NCBI GenBank assembly: GCA_964651435.1
Contig: CAZYVU010000015.1
Location: forward strand, 1 to 58,420
DNA length: 58,420 nt
DNA from: CAZYVU01 sp964651435
Lineage (GTDB): Bacteria; Desulfobacterota; Syntrophorhabdia; Syntrophorhabdales; CAYQXL01
Reading direction: 5' to 3'
Position 1 is the stretch's first letter. Each line of letters opens with the position of its first letter. The notes below the pieces were generated by a model, which was given only the letters and a program-made list of their open reading frames with translations, ran no database searches and was not told where the DNA came from. Shown one piece after another: positions 7,881 to 17,009 of the stretch. Made by a program: the position numbers and the translations under genes.

Positions 7881-7919
7881 GATCGGAGCCGGGGAGAGCG
7901 AGCCTGCCCGGCTCCGATC
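7881..7919 (-). terminator. strong hairpin after the 7938-8924 lipoprotein gene
   Basis: GATCGGAGCCGGG (7881-7893) pairs perfectly with CCCGGCTCCGATC (7907-7919) across a 13-base loop. No T-run follows on the minus strand, so termination may need other factors, but the 13-bp GC-rich stem just after the stop codon makes a terminator or mRNA-stabilising hairpin likely. Confidence 0.6.
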
Positions 7920-7937
7920 GGTATCGCCGGGGCCGGG

Positions 7938-8924
7938 TTACTTTGCCCGGACCGGCGCACCTTTCTTTGCCTTCTTCGGTGTTGTCATCTTTGCCTTGGC
8001 CGGTCCCCCAAGCTTTGTAAGCATGAGGCCGTTCTTGGTATACTGCGCGGCGACCGTGTCTCCGACGGTTACGTCACGGATGGATTTATAGCCCTTAAGC
8101 TGGGGGTGGCGCGCATCAAACGTTACCTGATCCTTCTGGCCCTTCACGGCTACTGCACCTGGGGCAACCATTGTCACGGTCCCGACAAAGCCGGCGGCCT
8201 TTATTTGTGCCTGCTTCGCCCGTTTCTTCTGCGCAGCAGCCTTTTTGGCAGCCGGCGCCCTATGGGCTGTCGCTTTCTCCCGGGCCACCTTTTCCTGCGG
8301 TGCCTTTTCGGGGACGGCCTTCTCCTGAGCCTCCTTTTCGAGCGCTTGGGCAGGGGCGCCAAGGATTTCGGTGGCCGCTTCAGCCTTTCCTTTAACCGAA
8401 TTCGCCATAGCCACGGCCTCGGCGAGGTTGCCTGTCTTGAAACTTTCAAGGGCCTTGGCCCATTCCTCCCTGGCGGCAACGAGGCCTGAGTTGGCCTCGG
8501 AAATCTTCTCGGGCGTCATATTGGCAGGGAGCTTCTTGGCCTTGGACAGCGCATCAATCCGGCTCTGGGCGGCTTCTACCATCTTAGGGACTGCTTGGCT
8601 GAGATCCGTCCAGCTCTGGGTGAGCTCTTCTTTCTTTGTTTTTGCCCTATCCGCCAGGCCCTTTGACTTCTCGCCAATCGATTGTGCTTCAGGGATTGCA
8701 GCCTTGTAGTCGCCCTTGGCGAATTTGTCCTTAACGGCTGCGAGGGCGCCTTCCAGCGACTTTACCTCATCGGGTATATATTTTACGGCTTCAGCTTTGG
8801 ATGCGTTAAATGCTTCCTCGGCAGCCTTAATGGCCGATTCAGCCGGTCCTTTATCGCTGGAACAGCCCGCCAGGAGGGCGATCAAAAACAAGGCCACTGC
8901 TAAACAAACGACATTTCTTTTCAT
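7938..8924 (-). CDS. envelope lipoprotein with helical body and basic linker
   Basis: A 328-residue lipoprotein: signal peptide and lipobox LLAGC at residues 17-21, starting at ATG 8924 after AAGGAGC. Residues 28-190 are an almost continuous run of Ala/Lys/Glu-rich helices (AEEAFNASKAEAVKYIPDEVKSLEGAL begins the pattern), probably a helical bundle in the periplasm. Residues 195-245 are a Lys/Ala/Pro-rich linker that could touch peptidoglycan or nucleic acid. Residues 245-305 form a small beta-rich domain (FVGTVTMVAPGAVAVKG...VGDTVAAQYTKNGLMLTKL) similar to DUF5666/OB-like modules. The function is not known to me. It has its own promoter (9085-9114) and a terminator hairpin. Confidence 0.7.
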   Translation of the reverse strand: MKRNVVCLAVALFLIALLAGCSSDKGPAESAIKAAEEAFNASKAEAVKYIPDEVKSLEGALAAVKDKFAKGDYKAAIPEAQSIGEKSKGLADRAKTKKEELTQSWTDLSQAVPKMVEAAQSRIDALSKAKKLPANMTPEKISEANSGLVAAREEWAKALESFKTGNLAEAVAMANSVKGKAEAATEILGAPAQALEKEAQEKAVPEKAPQEKVAREKATAHRAPAAKKAAAQKKRAKQAQIKAAGFVGTVTMVAPGAVAVKGQKDQVTFDARHPQLKGYKSIRDVTVGDTVAAQYTKNGLMLTKLGGPAKAKMTTPKKAKKGAPVRAK

Positions 8925-9259
8925 ACTTTGCTCCTTATGGGTATGTATTTGTCCATGGGCGGGCGCTTTGAAAACAGGTTGCTATCGGCTTTAGGATTTG
9001 TGTCCCCTTCCGCTCGATCGTTTGCGCTGCTCAGCTCATCTTACTGGATGACGATGTGCATGATTCGGTTCCCGCCCTTTATAGACTATATTCCTAACGG
9101 GACCCGACTGTCAATCTGAATGATTCCTGACAGCTTGCTACGGGATAAGCCTTATCTCGTGCTGGGTTGCGGACGGAGGCGGGGCGAGGGGGATAGGGGA
9201 TCCATTAGGTGGAAGGGGGGTGCCCCGTCGGGGTCAAGAGTCCGGCGGGGCCAATACGT
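8925..9259. other. intergenic stretch carrying the lipoprotein promoter
   Basis: No convincing gene. It contains the promoter at 9085-9114, a leader of about 150 bases before the lipoprotein start, and short G/C-rich repeats near 9215-9260 that may end transcription of the flavoprotein gene. Confidence 0.5.
9085..9114 (-). promoter_or_regulatory. sigma70 promoter of the lipoprotein gene
   Basis: On the minus strand TTGACA (9114-9109) is followed after 18 bases by TATAGT (9090-9085). A perfect -35 box with a near-perfect -10 box makes this one of the best promoters in the window; the leader to ATG 8924 is about 150 bases. Confidence 0.7.
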
Positions 9260-10810
9260 CTACGCCCAGGGTTTTTCTTTCGCGGCATTGATACCCACAG
9301 CCCTTCCGAAGACTATGCAGTCTGTGGTTGCGTTGCCGCCCAAGCGGTTTGCGCCGTGCACGCCGCCGGTCACTTCACCTGCAGCATAGAGCCTTGGGAT
9401 AATCTTGCCGCTTCTGTCGAGCACCTGGCCGGTTGTACCCTTTGTTCTCAGGCCGCCCATGGTGTGATGCACGCCCGCCTGGGTGGGGCTCGCGTAGAAC
9501 GGGGGTTGTGCGATCGGTTTCAGATTTTCCGCTGCCTTTCCGAAACCCTCGTCTTTGCCATTGGCCGCCATCTCGTTATATTTCTTTATCGTTGCCATAA
9601 AGTTCGCTTCGGGCATGTCAAACTTTTCTTTCAGTATCTTGGCCAATCCTTCCAAGGTGTCAGCCTTGAAAGCCAGTCCGTCACGAATGATCTTCTCGGT
9701 GAGCTCGGGGTTAAACCTTTTCTTGCACTTCTCGTCGGCAACCCAGAGGAGCACCTTTTTGGGCTGCTTGAGAACGGCCTCGGCGAGCACATCCCTGCGG
9801 GCGTCTTCCGCCACGAACCGGATACCTGACGTGTTGAGAAAAACGGCCGAGTCAATACCGAGGTTTGTTAGCGAACCGTATTGTTTTGTGAAATAGTTGC
9901 ATGCCACGAGGAGCTGAATAAAGTCCATGCCCATAACGTCGGCACCTTCGTTCTCCGCGTAGACGATCGCCTCGCCGGTGGCCGTGGGCACATTGGTCGT
10001 AGGAACGTCCTTGTCGAGACGGGGCGCGTATTTTGACCGCATGGTCACATCGGCCCCAAAACCACCGGTGGCCAGCACCACTGCCTTCGTAGCCTTTATG
10101 TAGTGGTCTTTGCCTCTGTAGCTGACGACGGCACCCATGACCGGCCCGTCAAGGACTTTTTCGCGAACGATGGCCGTCAATTTCGCATCGAATAGTATAG
10201 GGATCTTGCGCTTATCGACCTGTGTCTTGAGGCCCCTCACGATTGCGGCGCCCCGGCCTTTTTTAACGGGGTCGTGGCTCCGCGGCCAGAGCGCCCCGAT
10301 AACGGTATAAACCGTTGGCTCAAATTCAACGCCGCATTTTTCCAGCCACTTCAGTCCATCCAGCGCATTGTTGACGAGAAATCTAATTTTCTCCGGATCA
10401 CCCCGAAAATCTCCTCCCTCCAGCGTCTGCTGATAGTGGAGATCGGCAGAGTCTTTGATGCCTTGTTTTGCCTGGCGCTCAGGATCAACGGCATTGTAGG
10501 CGCCGCTGGCAATGACCGAGTTGCCTCCCGTAATGCCTGTTTTTTCCACAACCATTACCTTGCTTCCGCCGTCAAAGGCCTCTATGGCCGCGGCAAGACC
10601 GGCAAATCCCGTACCTATGACGAGAACGTCTGTCTCTCTGTCCCATTTCTTCGGTGGGGTTACGGCCTTGACCTCGCCGGGCACGATCTGGTTTACGACC
10701 AGGGCTCCTGCCATGGCTGCACCGGCGCCGATGAGAAATTTCCTGCGTGTCACCAGACCCTTTGGGCTTCCCTTTTCTTCCGGGACCGTTTCTTTCTTTT
10801 CTCTTAGCAT
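9260..10810 (-). CDS. Tat-exported FAD flavoprotein reductase (fumarate reductase/flavocytochrome c-like family)
   Basis: A 516-residue flavoprotein. Residues 21-40 (TRRKFLIGAGAAMAGALV) are a twin-arginine signal, so the folded FAD protein is sent to the periplasm. The FAD-binding motif is VLVIGTGFAGLAAAIEA (about 63-79), followed by the family's EKTGITGGNS. Substrate-site residues of soluble fumarate reductases are partly present: the active Arg in DARRD (about 337), the double His in HHTMGG (about 448) and Arg in GANRLGGNA (about 487). The His normally in the IQ-HP segment is absent (DFIQLLVACN). No haem motif is present, so electrons must come from a separate carrier. Members reduce fumarate, urocanate, acrylates or similar enoates; the substrate here is unknown. 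Start ATG 10810 follows AAGGAGG. Confidence 0.8.
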   Translation of the reverse strand: MLREKKETVPEEKGSPKGLVTRRKFLIGAGAAMAGALVVNQIVPGEVKAVTPPKKWDRETDVLVIGTGFAGLAAAIEAFDGGSKVMVVEKTGITGGNSVIASGAYNAVDPERQAKQGIKDSADLHYQQTLEGGDFRGDPEKIRFLVNNALDGLKWLEKCGVEFEPTVYTVIGALWPRSHDPVKKGRGAAIVRGLKTQVDKRKIPILFDAKLTAIVREKVLDGPVMGAVVSYRGKDHYIKATKAVVLATGGFGADVTMRSKYAPRLDKDVPTTNVPTATGEAIVYAENEGADVMGMDFIQLLVACNYFTKQYGSLTNLGIDSAVFLNTSGIRFVAEDARRDVLAEAVLKQPKKVLLWVADEKCKKRFNPELTEKIIRDGLAFKADTLEGLAKILKEKFDMPEANFMATIKKYNEMAANGKDEGFGKAAENLKPIAQPPFYASPTQAGVHHTMGGLRTKGTTGQVLDRSGKIIPRLYAAGEVTGGVHGANRLGGNATTDCIVFGRAVGINAAKEKPWA

Positions 10811-10865
10811 AATATCTTACCTCCTTGATTTGTTACGGGTACCCAGTCTTTAAGGATACCTGTAA

Positions 10866-10894
10866 ACTGTACGAAACGCTGTGGAGAATGTCAA
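10866..10894 (-). promoter_or_regulatory. sigma70 promoter of the Tat flavoprotein gene
   Basis: On the minus strand TTGACA (10894-10889), a 17-base spacer and TACAGT (10871-10866) lie about 55 bases before ATG 10810. Confidence 0.7.
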
Positions 10895-10915
10895 ATTTGG
10901 GGGTCGAGAAATGCC

Positions 10916-10945
10916 TTGCACCATCGTAAGTCGAACTGATATAAG
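10916..10945 (+). promoter_or_regulatory. sigma70-type promoter of the M19 dipeptidase gene
   Basis: TTGCAC (10916-10921), an 18-base spacer and TATAAG (10940-10945) point at the dipeptidase gene. It lies next to the oppositely directed flavoprotein promoter, so the two Tat-substrate genes share a divergent control region. Confidence 0.5.
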
Positions 10946-11041
10946 GATGACAGGAGATCGGAGAGCATTTCTTGTTTGTACTGAGGCTAACCGGTCTCCA
11001 GAGTGCCTGCACTGCATGTGCAAAGAAACCGGGAGGACACC

Positions 11042-12328
11042 ATGGGTTCAATGAGCAGACGGCAGTTCCTGGGAGTTCTGGCGGGTACCGTCGCGACGGT
11101 AGGGTTTGGGGCGAGTGCGGCCGGCGCTGTCGAAAACATTGTCCGGCTTCGCCCCTCCACGTTGCCCATAGGGAGTCAGCTCCTTGATGCGCACGCCCAT
11201 CCGGACAACCTCGGCATGGCCTTCAACCCCGACGGCAGTCCGCTCTGCCCCAGCCTCACGAACGTTGATCTCGACAACACGCTGGCGAAGTTAACGGCCC
11301 TCGGCTTGAACGGCAGCTCCTTCGCGGCTATAGGCGACTTGCCACTACAGAGCAACGCCTTTGTCATCGATTTCGATGACCTCAAGGCCCAGCTCAACTG
11401 CGTCTTGGCCATGGAACGGGCGGGCAAACTGAGGATCGTGCGCCGAGTCTCCGACATCCCCTCCGCCACGATCTTTTCCCGCTTTGTGCCCGGCGCGGTT
11501 CTTTCGGTTGAGGGAGCGGCACCGCTCGGGATGGGACTGCCCACGTTTGACGGGTTGCACGATCCCGACTATGACCCTGCCGCCGAACCGGCACTGGATG
11601 TGAAGGCGGAGATCAGGGCACGGGTCACGGCCCTCTTCAACATGGGCGTGCGCCTCGTAACGCTCATGCATTACCGGGAGAACAACATCGGCTCCACCCT
11701 TTCGGGTTCCCATGACTGGCGTCACTGGCTGCGCCTCACGAAGCTGGGGGAGGCGCTCGTCGAGCGTATGTTTGAGCTGGGTATGATCGTCGACGTGGCC
11801 CACGCAAGCAGACAGGCCCTCGAGGACGTAGCAGGTCTTGCCCGCCTCCGGGGCAAGCCGATTATTGACTCCCACGTGAGCTTGTCGTACGAGGAGACGC
11901 TTACGGCAAACACGCCGAGCAAGAGGCTGCGTCCCTGGGACGAGATGGAAATGATTGCCGCCACGGGAGGAGTGGTCTGCACGTGGCCGCTGAAGGTGAC
12001 CATACCGGCCAACGAGTTTCACGGTGAGATTCCGCGGACAACGATCCGCCACTGGGCGGAGGAAAACTATCTGCTCAAGAAGAGGCTCGGGTTCCGGCAT
12101 ATCGGTCTGGGAACGGACGGGTGCGGTCTTGTGGGCCCGAACGTGGCTATGGTCGACGACTGGCACGGTATTCTCAACCTGGTGGACCTGGCTGATGAGA
12201 TGCGGAAGGTCGGGTTCAACAACACCGAATTGGCCGCATACATGGGAGGCAACCTCCTCCGGGTCATGTGGCAGAACCGGCTGGGAGGTTGGGGTCTCCC
12301 CAACCAGAACTTTCAAAGCATTTGGTGA
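11042..12328 (+). CDS. Tat-exported membrane-dipeptidase-like protein (peptidase M19)
   Basis: A 428-residue metallopeptidase-like protein. ATG 11042 is chosen because GGGAGGAC lies just before it and a twin-arginine signal (SRRQFLGVLAGTVATVGFG) starts at once. M19 family metal ligands are visible in order: HAHPD (about residue 50), Glu in SVEGAAP (156), His in VDVAHAS (251), His in IDSHVSLS (275) and Asp in GLGTDGCG (355). M19 enzymes are amidohydrolase-fold zinc dipeptidases; bacterial members split dipeptides, some with D-residues. Export by Tat fits loading of zinc in the cytoplasm. It is divergent from the flavoprotein gene and may be co-controlled. Substrate not predictable from sequence alone. 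Confidence 0.85.
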   Translation: MGSMSRRQFLGVLAGTVATVGFGASAAGAVENIVRLRPSTLPIGSQLLDAHAHPDNLGMAFNPDGSPLCPSLTNVDLDNTLAKLTALGLNGSSFAAIGDLPLQSNAFVIDFDDLKAQLNCVLAMERAGKLRIVRRVSDIPSATIFSRFVPGAVLSVEGAAPLGMGLPTFDGLHDPDYDPAAEPALDVKAEIRARVTALFNMGVRLVTLMHYRENNIGSTLSGSHDWRHWLRLTKLGEALVERMFELGMIVDVAHASRQALEDVAGLARLRGKPIIDSHVSLSYEETLTANTPSKRLRPWDEMEMIAATGGVVCTWPLKVTIPANEFHGEIPRTTIRHWAEENYLLKKRLGFRHIGLGTDGCGLVGPNVAMVDDWHGILNLVDLADEMRKVGFNNTELAAYMGGNLLRVMWQNRLGGWGLPNQNFQSIW

Positions 12329-12351
12329 CGATGCGGTAGGCTGTCCCGCGA

Positions 12352-15009
12352 CTAACCAAGGGACAACGAAACGCGCGTGATGCCGTCAGGCAGCAGGTGG
12401 GGTGTAAAGCCCATTTTCCTGCAGACCCTGAGCATCTTCTCGTTCTCGCTGAGCACGATGGCGTAGACCTCCTTAAGCCCCCGCTCCTGAGCGACCCCGA
12501 TCAAGATGTCCAAGAGCTTTTCACCCAGGCCTTTGCCGTGAAAATCGTCGTGGATAAGGACGGCAAACTGTCCGCGCTCAAAGCCCGGTTCGATGATGAG
12601 CCGTCCGCCGCCGATGAGCATCTTCTTTGCCCCGTCCTTGAGTTCGGCAACGAAGGCCATCTCCTTGTCGTAGTCCACATTGCAGAATTGCATCAGCATC
12701 TTGTGGGTTATCTCGCGGATCACAAAGAATCTTACCCTGAGGGTTTCCTCCGATAGGGACGCGATCATCTCCCGCGCCAGCGGCTCGTCTTCAGCCCGAA
12801 TGGGCCTAATGATCACTTCAGTCCCGTCTTTCAGCGCCCAGGGAATGACATACTGTGCCGGATAGGGCGTTATGACCAAATGCGGATACTTGGAGGCGCC
12901 GGCCACATAATCTCGCTCGAGGTGGATACGGGCGTCTAAAACAGAGACCTTCCCCATTGAAAGTGCTATCGGAGCCAGTTCCATCGCCGCCATCTCGGGG
13001 AAGTCGGTGATCACGTTGGAGCACGAGACGAGGAGTTCCTCCAGTTGTCTCCAGATGGACTGGAGAGCATCGTCATCGTGCTGTGCCAATGCGTTTAGCC
13101 CTATGTCTTCGATCAATCCTCTGGCCAGGACCTGGTTGAGCGGCGGCAGACCGACGGAATAACCCGAGCCGTCCACCCCGCCCCTACCGGTATAATGGCC
13201 GAAAAATATGGCAGAGCCAAAATCAATGTCCTTGTTTACCCGCAAGAGAAACTCGTGGTCGATATCCTCGGGCATCTTCTGCACTGCCACCTGCACGCGG
13301 GAGAGGTCCGACCGGCCATGGCCCGCTGTGTGCGCCAGTGTGTTGTAGCCTTCCCTCGTGCCGCCCTCCGACCTGATGCCGGTCACCATGTCCTTCTCCG
13401 TATGACCGTCCCCGGCAACGAGCCGGAGGGCCACGGGGAAGCCCATTTGCCTGGCTGCCACGACAGCCTCTTCGGCACTGTTGGCCACCGACGTCTTGGC
13501 CACGGGAATGCCGTAATTCTTCAGCAAATCCATCGTTTGCTCCGGTGGAAGGCTGAAGAGGCCGTTTCGCATCGTGTTGTGCACGATCACTTTAAGGTAA
13601 TTCTTCAGCCGCCCCTGATTTACGGAAAGCTCATCGGGCGTTTCGTTAAGGAACCGGGTGTTTCTCTGGTAACTGTACATGTACAAATACGCCCTCACGG
13701 CCTCCTCAGGCGTGTCGTACACGGGAATGCTCTTTTCAAAAAACACTTTCTTCCCCTTGTAGGCATACTCTCCACCCATCCAAATTGCGATAATCGGTTT
13801 CCGCGTCTTGGCGGCCATTTCGGTGATCGCCTGGGCCAGCCTGTCGGGCTCTACTTCGGCCCGAGGTGTGTAGGCCACAAGCACTCCGTCGACACCGGTA
13901 TCGTTCAGGCAGACATCGATCGCTTTCGCATACCGTTCGATATTGGCGTCACCCTGTATATCGATGGGATTGTTTTCAAAATAGGGTGAGGGCAGCACCA
14001 TCGAGAGCTCCCGTAAGCTCTCGGCCGACAGTCTTGCCAATTGGCCCTGCAGCTCAACGAGGGCGTCGTTGGCGAGAATGCCCACGCTCCCGGAATTGGT
14101 AACGATTGCGAGTCTCGGTCCCCGTGGCAGGTCCCGAGATACCAGAACGCCGCAGGTGTCGAAGAGGTCTCTTGTTTCCTTTACGCGAACGATGCCAACG
14201 CGTTTAAACGCTGCGTCATAGACCCTGTCGTCGCCGATATCAAGGCCCGTGTGTGCCATGAGCGCCGTCGCGCTTTCCCTAAGTCGGCCCGGCTTCAAAA
14301 CCACGATGGGCTTATTGCGCGCGAAACCGCGGGCAGAGCTGATGAATTTTTTCGCATTCCCCACGTGTTCCATATAGATCATGATACTTTTGGTAAAGTA
14401 GTCGTCCTGGACGAGGTCGATGAGGTCGCCGAAGTCCACATCGATCATCGATCCCAGGGATACGAAGAGGCTGAATCCTATGTTGCTGTTTGCCCCCCAG
14501 TCTACAATTGCGTCGCCCAGGGCGCCGCTCTGGGAGATGAAGGCAAGGTTTCCCGGTTGGGGATTGGTCTTGAGGAAGGTTGCATTCAAACCGATATGGG
14601 GAAGCATGACGCCGAGGCAATTGGGGCCGATGATCCTCAGGCCGTACCTGTTCCGGATCTCCACAAGCCTGTCTTCCAGCCGTTTGCCCTCAGCTCCTGC
14701 CTCGCGAAAGCCAGCAGAGATGATGATCGTCCCCTCTGCACCCGCCTTTCCGCATTGTTCCACCGCATCGGGTACGGATGCCGCCGGCGTGGCAATTACG
14801 GCACAATCAACCGGTTTTCCGATGTCGCCAATGGAGGGGTAGCAATCAAGGCCGAAGGCCTGTTTTCTGTTGGGATTTACCGCCAGTATCTGTCTATGCT
14901 TCGATGAGAGGAGGTTCTTTAGAATGGCACATCCGATAGAACCCTCTTCATCGCTGGCGCCGATGAGGGCAACTGCCTTGGGGTTGAGCATGCTTCTGAG
15001 ATCACCCAT
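12352..15009 (-). CDS. ADP-forming acyl-CoA synthetase fused to a GNAT acetyltransferase domain
   Basis: An 885-residue three-part protein. Residues 1-460 are the CoA-binding and ligase-like part (NPKAVALIGASDEEGSIG at the start; ISQSGALGDAIVDW near 155; the phospho-His loop LMAHTGLDIGDDRVYDAAF near 251). Residues 490-700 are an ATP-grasp-like domain (MDLLKNYGIPVAKT at its start). Residues 715-885 are GNAT (HDDFHGKGLGEKLLDILIG, the acetyl-CoA loop). This layout is shared by ADP-forming acetyl-CoA synthetases of anaerobes and by PatZ/Pka-type lysine acetyltransferases that have lost ligase activity. The active His of the first domain is kept, so ligase activity remains possible. The gene is unlinked to other acyl-CoA genes here. 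ATG 15009 has GGAGA 10 bases upstream. Confidence 0.85.
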   Translation of the reverse strand: MGDLRSMLNPKAVALIGASDEEGSIGCAILKNLLSSKHRQILAVNPNRKQAFGLDCYPSIGDIGKPVDCAVIATPAASVPDAVEQCGKAGAEGTIIISAGFREAGAEGKRLEDRLVEIRNRYGLRIIGPNCLGVMLPHIGLNATFLKTNPQPGNLAFISQSGALGDAIVDWGANSNIGFSLFVSLGSMIDVDFGDLIDLVQDDYFTKSIMIYMEHVGNAKKFISSARGFARNKPIVVLKPGRLRESATALMAHTGLDIGDDRVYDAAFKRVGIVRVKETRDLFDTCGVLVSRDLPRGPRLAIVTNSGSVGILANDALVELQGQLARLSAESLRELSMVLPSPYFENNPIDIQGDANIERYAKAIDVCLNDTGVDGVLVAYTPRAEVEPDRLAQAITEMAAKTRKPIIAIWMGGEYAYKGKKVFFEKSIPVYDTPEEAVRAYLYMYSYQRNTRFLNETPDELSVNQGRLKNYLKVIVHNTMRNGLFSLPPEQTMDLLKNYGIPVAKTSVANSAEEAVVAARQMGFPVALRLVAGDGHTEKDMVTGIRSEGGTREGYNTLAHTAGHGRSDLSRVQVAVQKMPEDIDHEFLLRVNKDIDFGSAIFFGHYTGRGGVDGSGYSVGLPPLNQVLARGLIEDIGLNALAQHDDDALQSIWRQLEELLVSCSNVITDFPEMAAMELAPIALSMGKVSVLDARIHLERDYVAGASKYPHLVITPYPAQYVIPWALKDGTEVIIRPIRAEDEPLAREMIASLSEETLRVRFFVIREITHKMLMQFCNVDYDKEMAFVAELKDGAKKMLIGGGRLIIEPGFERGQFAVLIHDDFHGKGLGEKLLDILIGVAQERGLKEVYAIVLSENEKMLRVCRKMGFTPHLLPDGITRVSLSLG

Positions 15010-15098
15010 GACTTGCTTTTCTCCTAACTATATTGTGTGGTAAATATTCCTAATACTATCATTCCCGAAAGGGGCGCACAACTGTAAGGAGGTCACAT

Positions 15099-16079
15099 AT
15101 GATGCTGAAGAAGTTGTCAGTCACCGCTGTTTTGATTCTCTTGCCAACCATTCTTTGGGCACAGAGCTTTGTCTCCCACCGCGTAGCGGAGTCTTCCGGG
15201 TCCATCGAGGCTTACTGGACCCCGGAACGAATGGCAAATGCGAAAGCCTATCCCTTAGGAAAGGTGGTGGGTGACCGAGCAGGTGCTTCTCCGGCTGCAG
15301 TGGTAACGAACTACGACTACCCACCGCCACATACGACCTACACGTGGGACTCCACAAAGGCGCTCTCGCTCTATACCCAGCATCCCTTCAAGGCTATGGG
15401 AAAGCTTTTCTTTACCGATGACGAGGGTGACGATTCGGTTTGTTCCGGAACCTCAATCGGGGGCAGGGCGGTGCTGACGGCGGGCCACTGTATCTCCAAC
15501 GGCAAGGGCACATACTTCACTAATGTGATGTTCGTGCCGGCCTACTCCAAACCCAACAAGGAAGGGAAGTACTACAACGCGCCCTTCGGCAAGTGGTACG
15601 CCGAGGAAATCTGGACTTTCGACGAATGGCATCGGTCGAAGAGCTGGTGCCGCGATGTAGCCTTCGTTGTAGTGAAGAAGAATCTGAATATGACGCTCTC
15701 GCAACGGGTCGGATCGTTGGGCATTGCGGTAAATAAGCCGCAGGTCCAGCATTGGAACACCTTCGGTTGGCCTGCAGATCCGCCCTACGACGGAAGATAT
15801 ATGGTGCAGACCCAGGCGTCCTTTTCCGCGCTGGCGAGCGATCGGTCCTCAATCACCTGCACCGACGTACTCGTTCCCCAGGGTATCGGCACGGTCATGA
15901 CGGGCGGATCCAGCGGGGGCCCATGGGTTTTGGACCTTGACCCTTACGAACGGGGCACTTCCGGAAACGTCGTGAACAGTCTCAACAGCTTTTCCTGGGA
16001 TGGTGCTAATGATGAGCTCTTCGGGCCTTACTTTGACGATGAAGTCCTAAAGGCGTGGACGGAATTCACAAAAAAGTAG
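15099..16079 (+). CDS. secreted trypsin-like serine protease
   Basis: A 326-residue protein with a signal peptide (residues 1-21, ending LPTILWAQ) and a strong ribosome-binding site (AAGGAGGTCACAT before ATG 15099). The chymotrypsin-fold triad is visible: His in VLTAGHC (about 130), Asp in RDVAFVVV (about 186) and Ser in TGGSSGGPW (about 271). CSGTSIGGRAVLTAGHC is the usual start of the domain; the tryptic fold resembles the V8/Glu-specific secreted proteases of bacteria. A segment of 90 residues before the domain is probably a propeptide. Its gene ends in a clear terminator. It is a possible client of the type II system encoded later in the window. Confidence 0.85.
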   Translation: MMLKKLSVTAVLILLPTILWAQSFVSHRVAESSGSIEAYWTPERMANAKAYPLGKVVGDRAGASPAAVVTNYDYPPPHTTYTWDSTKALSLYTQHPFKAMGKLFFTDDEGDDSVCSGTSIGGRAVLTAGHCISNGKGTYFTNVMFVPAYSKPNKEGKYYNAPFGKWYAEEIWTFDEWHRSKSWCRDVAFVVVKKNLNMTLSQRVGSLGIAVNKPQVQHWNTFGWPADPPYDGRYMVQTQASFSALASDRSSITCTDVLVPQGIGTVMTGGSSGGPWVLDLDPYERGTSGNVVNSLNSFSWDGANDELFGPYFDDEVLKAWTEFTKK

Positions 16080-16096
16080 GCCGTCGATGTCAGGGG

Positions 16097-16118
16097 CAGG
16101 GAGGCTTCGGCCTCCCTG
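16097..16118 (+). terminator. Rho-independent terminator of the serine protease gene
   Basis: A 9-bp perfect stem (CAGGGAGGC / GCCTCCCTG) closed by a TTCG tetraloop and followed by TTTG. Confidence 0.85.
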
Positions 16119-16212
16119 TTTGTGCGCTATGAAGATCGCCCGGCGACAGAGTCCTCGCGGCGGAGGCGAAAGCGCTTTTATTGCCTCCGGGAAACGATCG
16201 GCGCCAGGCAGA

Positions 16213-16725
16213 TCAGACCTTCAGCTCCATGTTGTACATGTCACCCCTTGTGCAGCCCATCTTTTCAAAGAAGTTGATCAGGTTTCTCTGCTTTCGGTTC
16301 ACGAAGACGTAGATGGTATCGATGCCGAGCTTCTTGAACGCGGACCGGATCTCCTTGAAAAGGAGCTGTGAAATACCCTTTCTCTGCCAAGCTTTGTCGA
16401 CCCCGATAGTGTCTATCCACCCGACGTTATCCGGGATCCCATACTCCCGGTCGCTCGCCTTACCGAGAACAAAGGCGATAACTTTTCCATCGATCTCTGC
16501 CGCCATCGAAGGAATACCGGATTCTTCTATCCGCATGATCTTGCCCTTCCAGTATTCCGCTCGCTGTTTTCCTAAAAGGGAAAAGTCGATCCGGGCTACC
16601 TCGTCGATATCCTTCATGGACAACGGCCTCAACGTAATGTTCTCCAAAGTCTTCCGACCGGGACCGTGTGTTACCAGGTAGTTCATCGATGATGGTTTTG
16701 AGGCGGCTGCTGTTTGCGGGTCCAT
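16213..16725 (-). CDS. GNAT family N-acetyltransferase
   Basis: A 170-residue protein; ATG 16725 is preceded by AAGGGAGGTGCG. Residues 30-165 are a GNAT fold: ITLRPLSMKDIDEVARID opens it, and VDKAWQRKGISQLLFKEI (about 108-125) is the acetyl-CoA-binding Q/R-x-x-G-x-G/A loop. It ends with IYVFVNRKQRNLINFFEKMGC, the usual RimI-like end. The substrate, an amine on a protein or small molecule, cannot be told. It is a single gene between the protease terminator and the Hsp20 promoter region. Confidence 0.8.
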   Translation of the reverse strand: MDPQTAAASKPSSMNYLVTHGPGRKTLENITLRPLSMKDIDEVARIDFSLLGKQRAEYWKGKIMRIEESGIPSMAAEIDGKVIAFVLGKASDREYGIPDNVGWIDTIGVDKAWQRKGISQLLFKEIRSAFKKLGIDTIYVFVNRKQRNLINFFEKMGCTRGDMYNMELKV

Positions 16726-16942
16726 ATCGCACCTCCCTTATGATGGCCTTAAAGGACCGCTGGGCTTTCTCTGCTGCCTGTAACTTCCCGCGCCGAGAAC
16801 TTCTTTTGCCAATATAGCATTGGGCTGTCACTTGTCAAGCATTGCGACGTTTTTCTCAAGGTCGTGCACCGGCGCGGCAAACAATGGGCCCTGCCTGCCG
16901 TCGGGGGATATACGGCGAATGGCCTCAGCAGGGACAGACATC

Positions 16943-16970
16943 TTGAATTTTGGTAGGCAATACTTATCTT
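16943..16970 (+). promoter_or_regulatory. possible promoter of the Hsp20 pair
   Basis: TTGAAT (16943-16948), a 16-base spacer and TATCTT (16965-16970) lie 40 bases before the first Hsp20 gene. The preceding base makes CTTGAA, which resembles the -35 box of heat-shock sigma32 promoters, but no CCCCAT-type -10 box is present. Confidence 0.35.
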
Positions 16971-17009
16971 TTCTTCAGAAAAATACATTAATGAAAGGAG
17001 GTAAACCAA

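Noticed and set aside
11345..12316. Minus-strand frame of 323 codons opposite the M19 dipeptidase
   Set aside because: The plus-strand gene has all metal ligands and a Tat signal; the opposite frame has no recognisable features.
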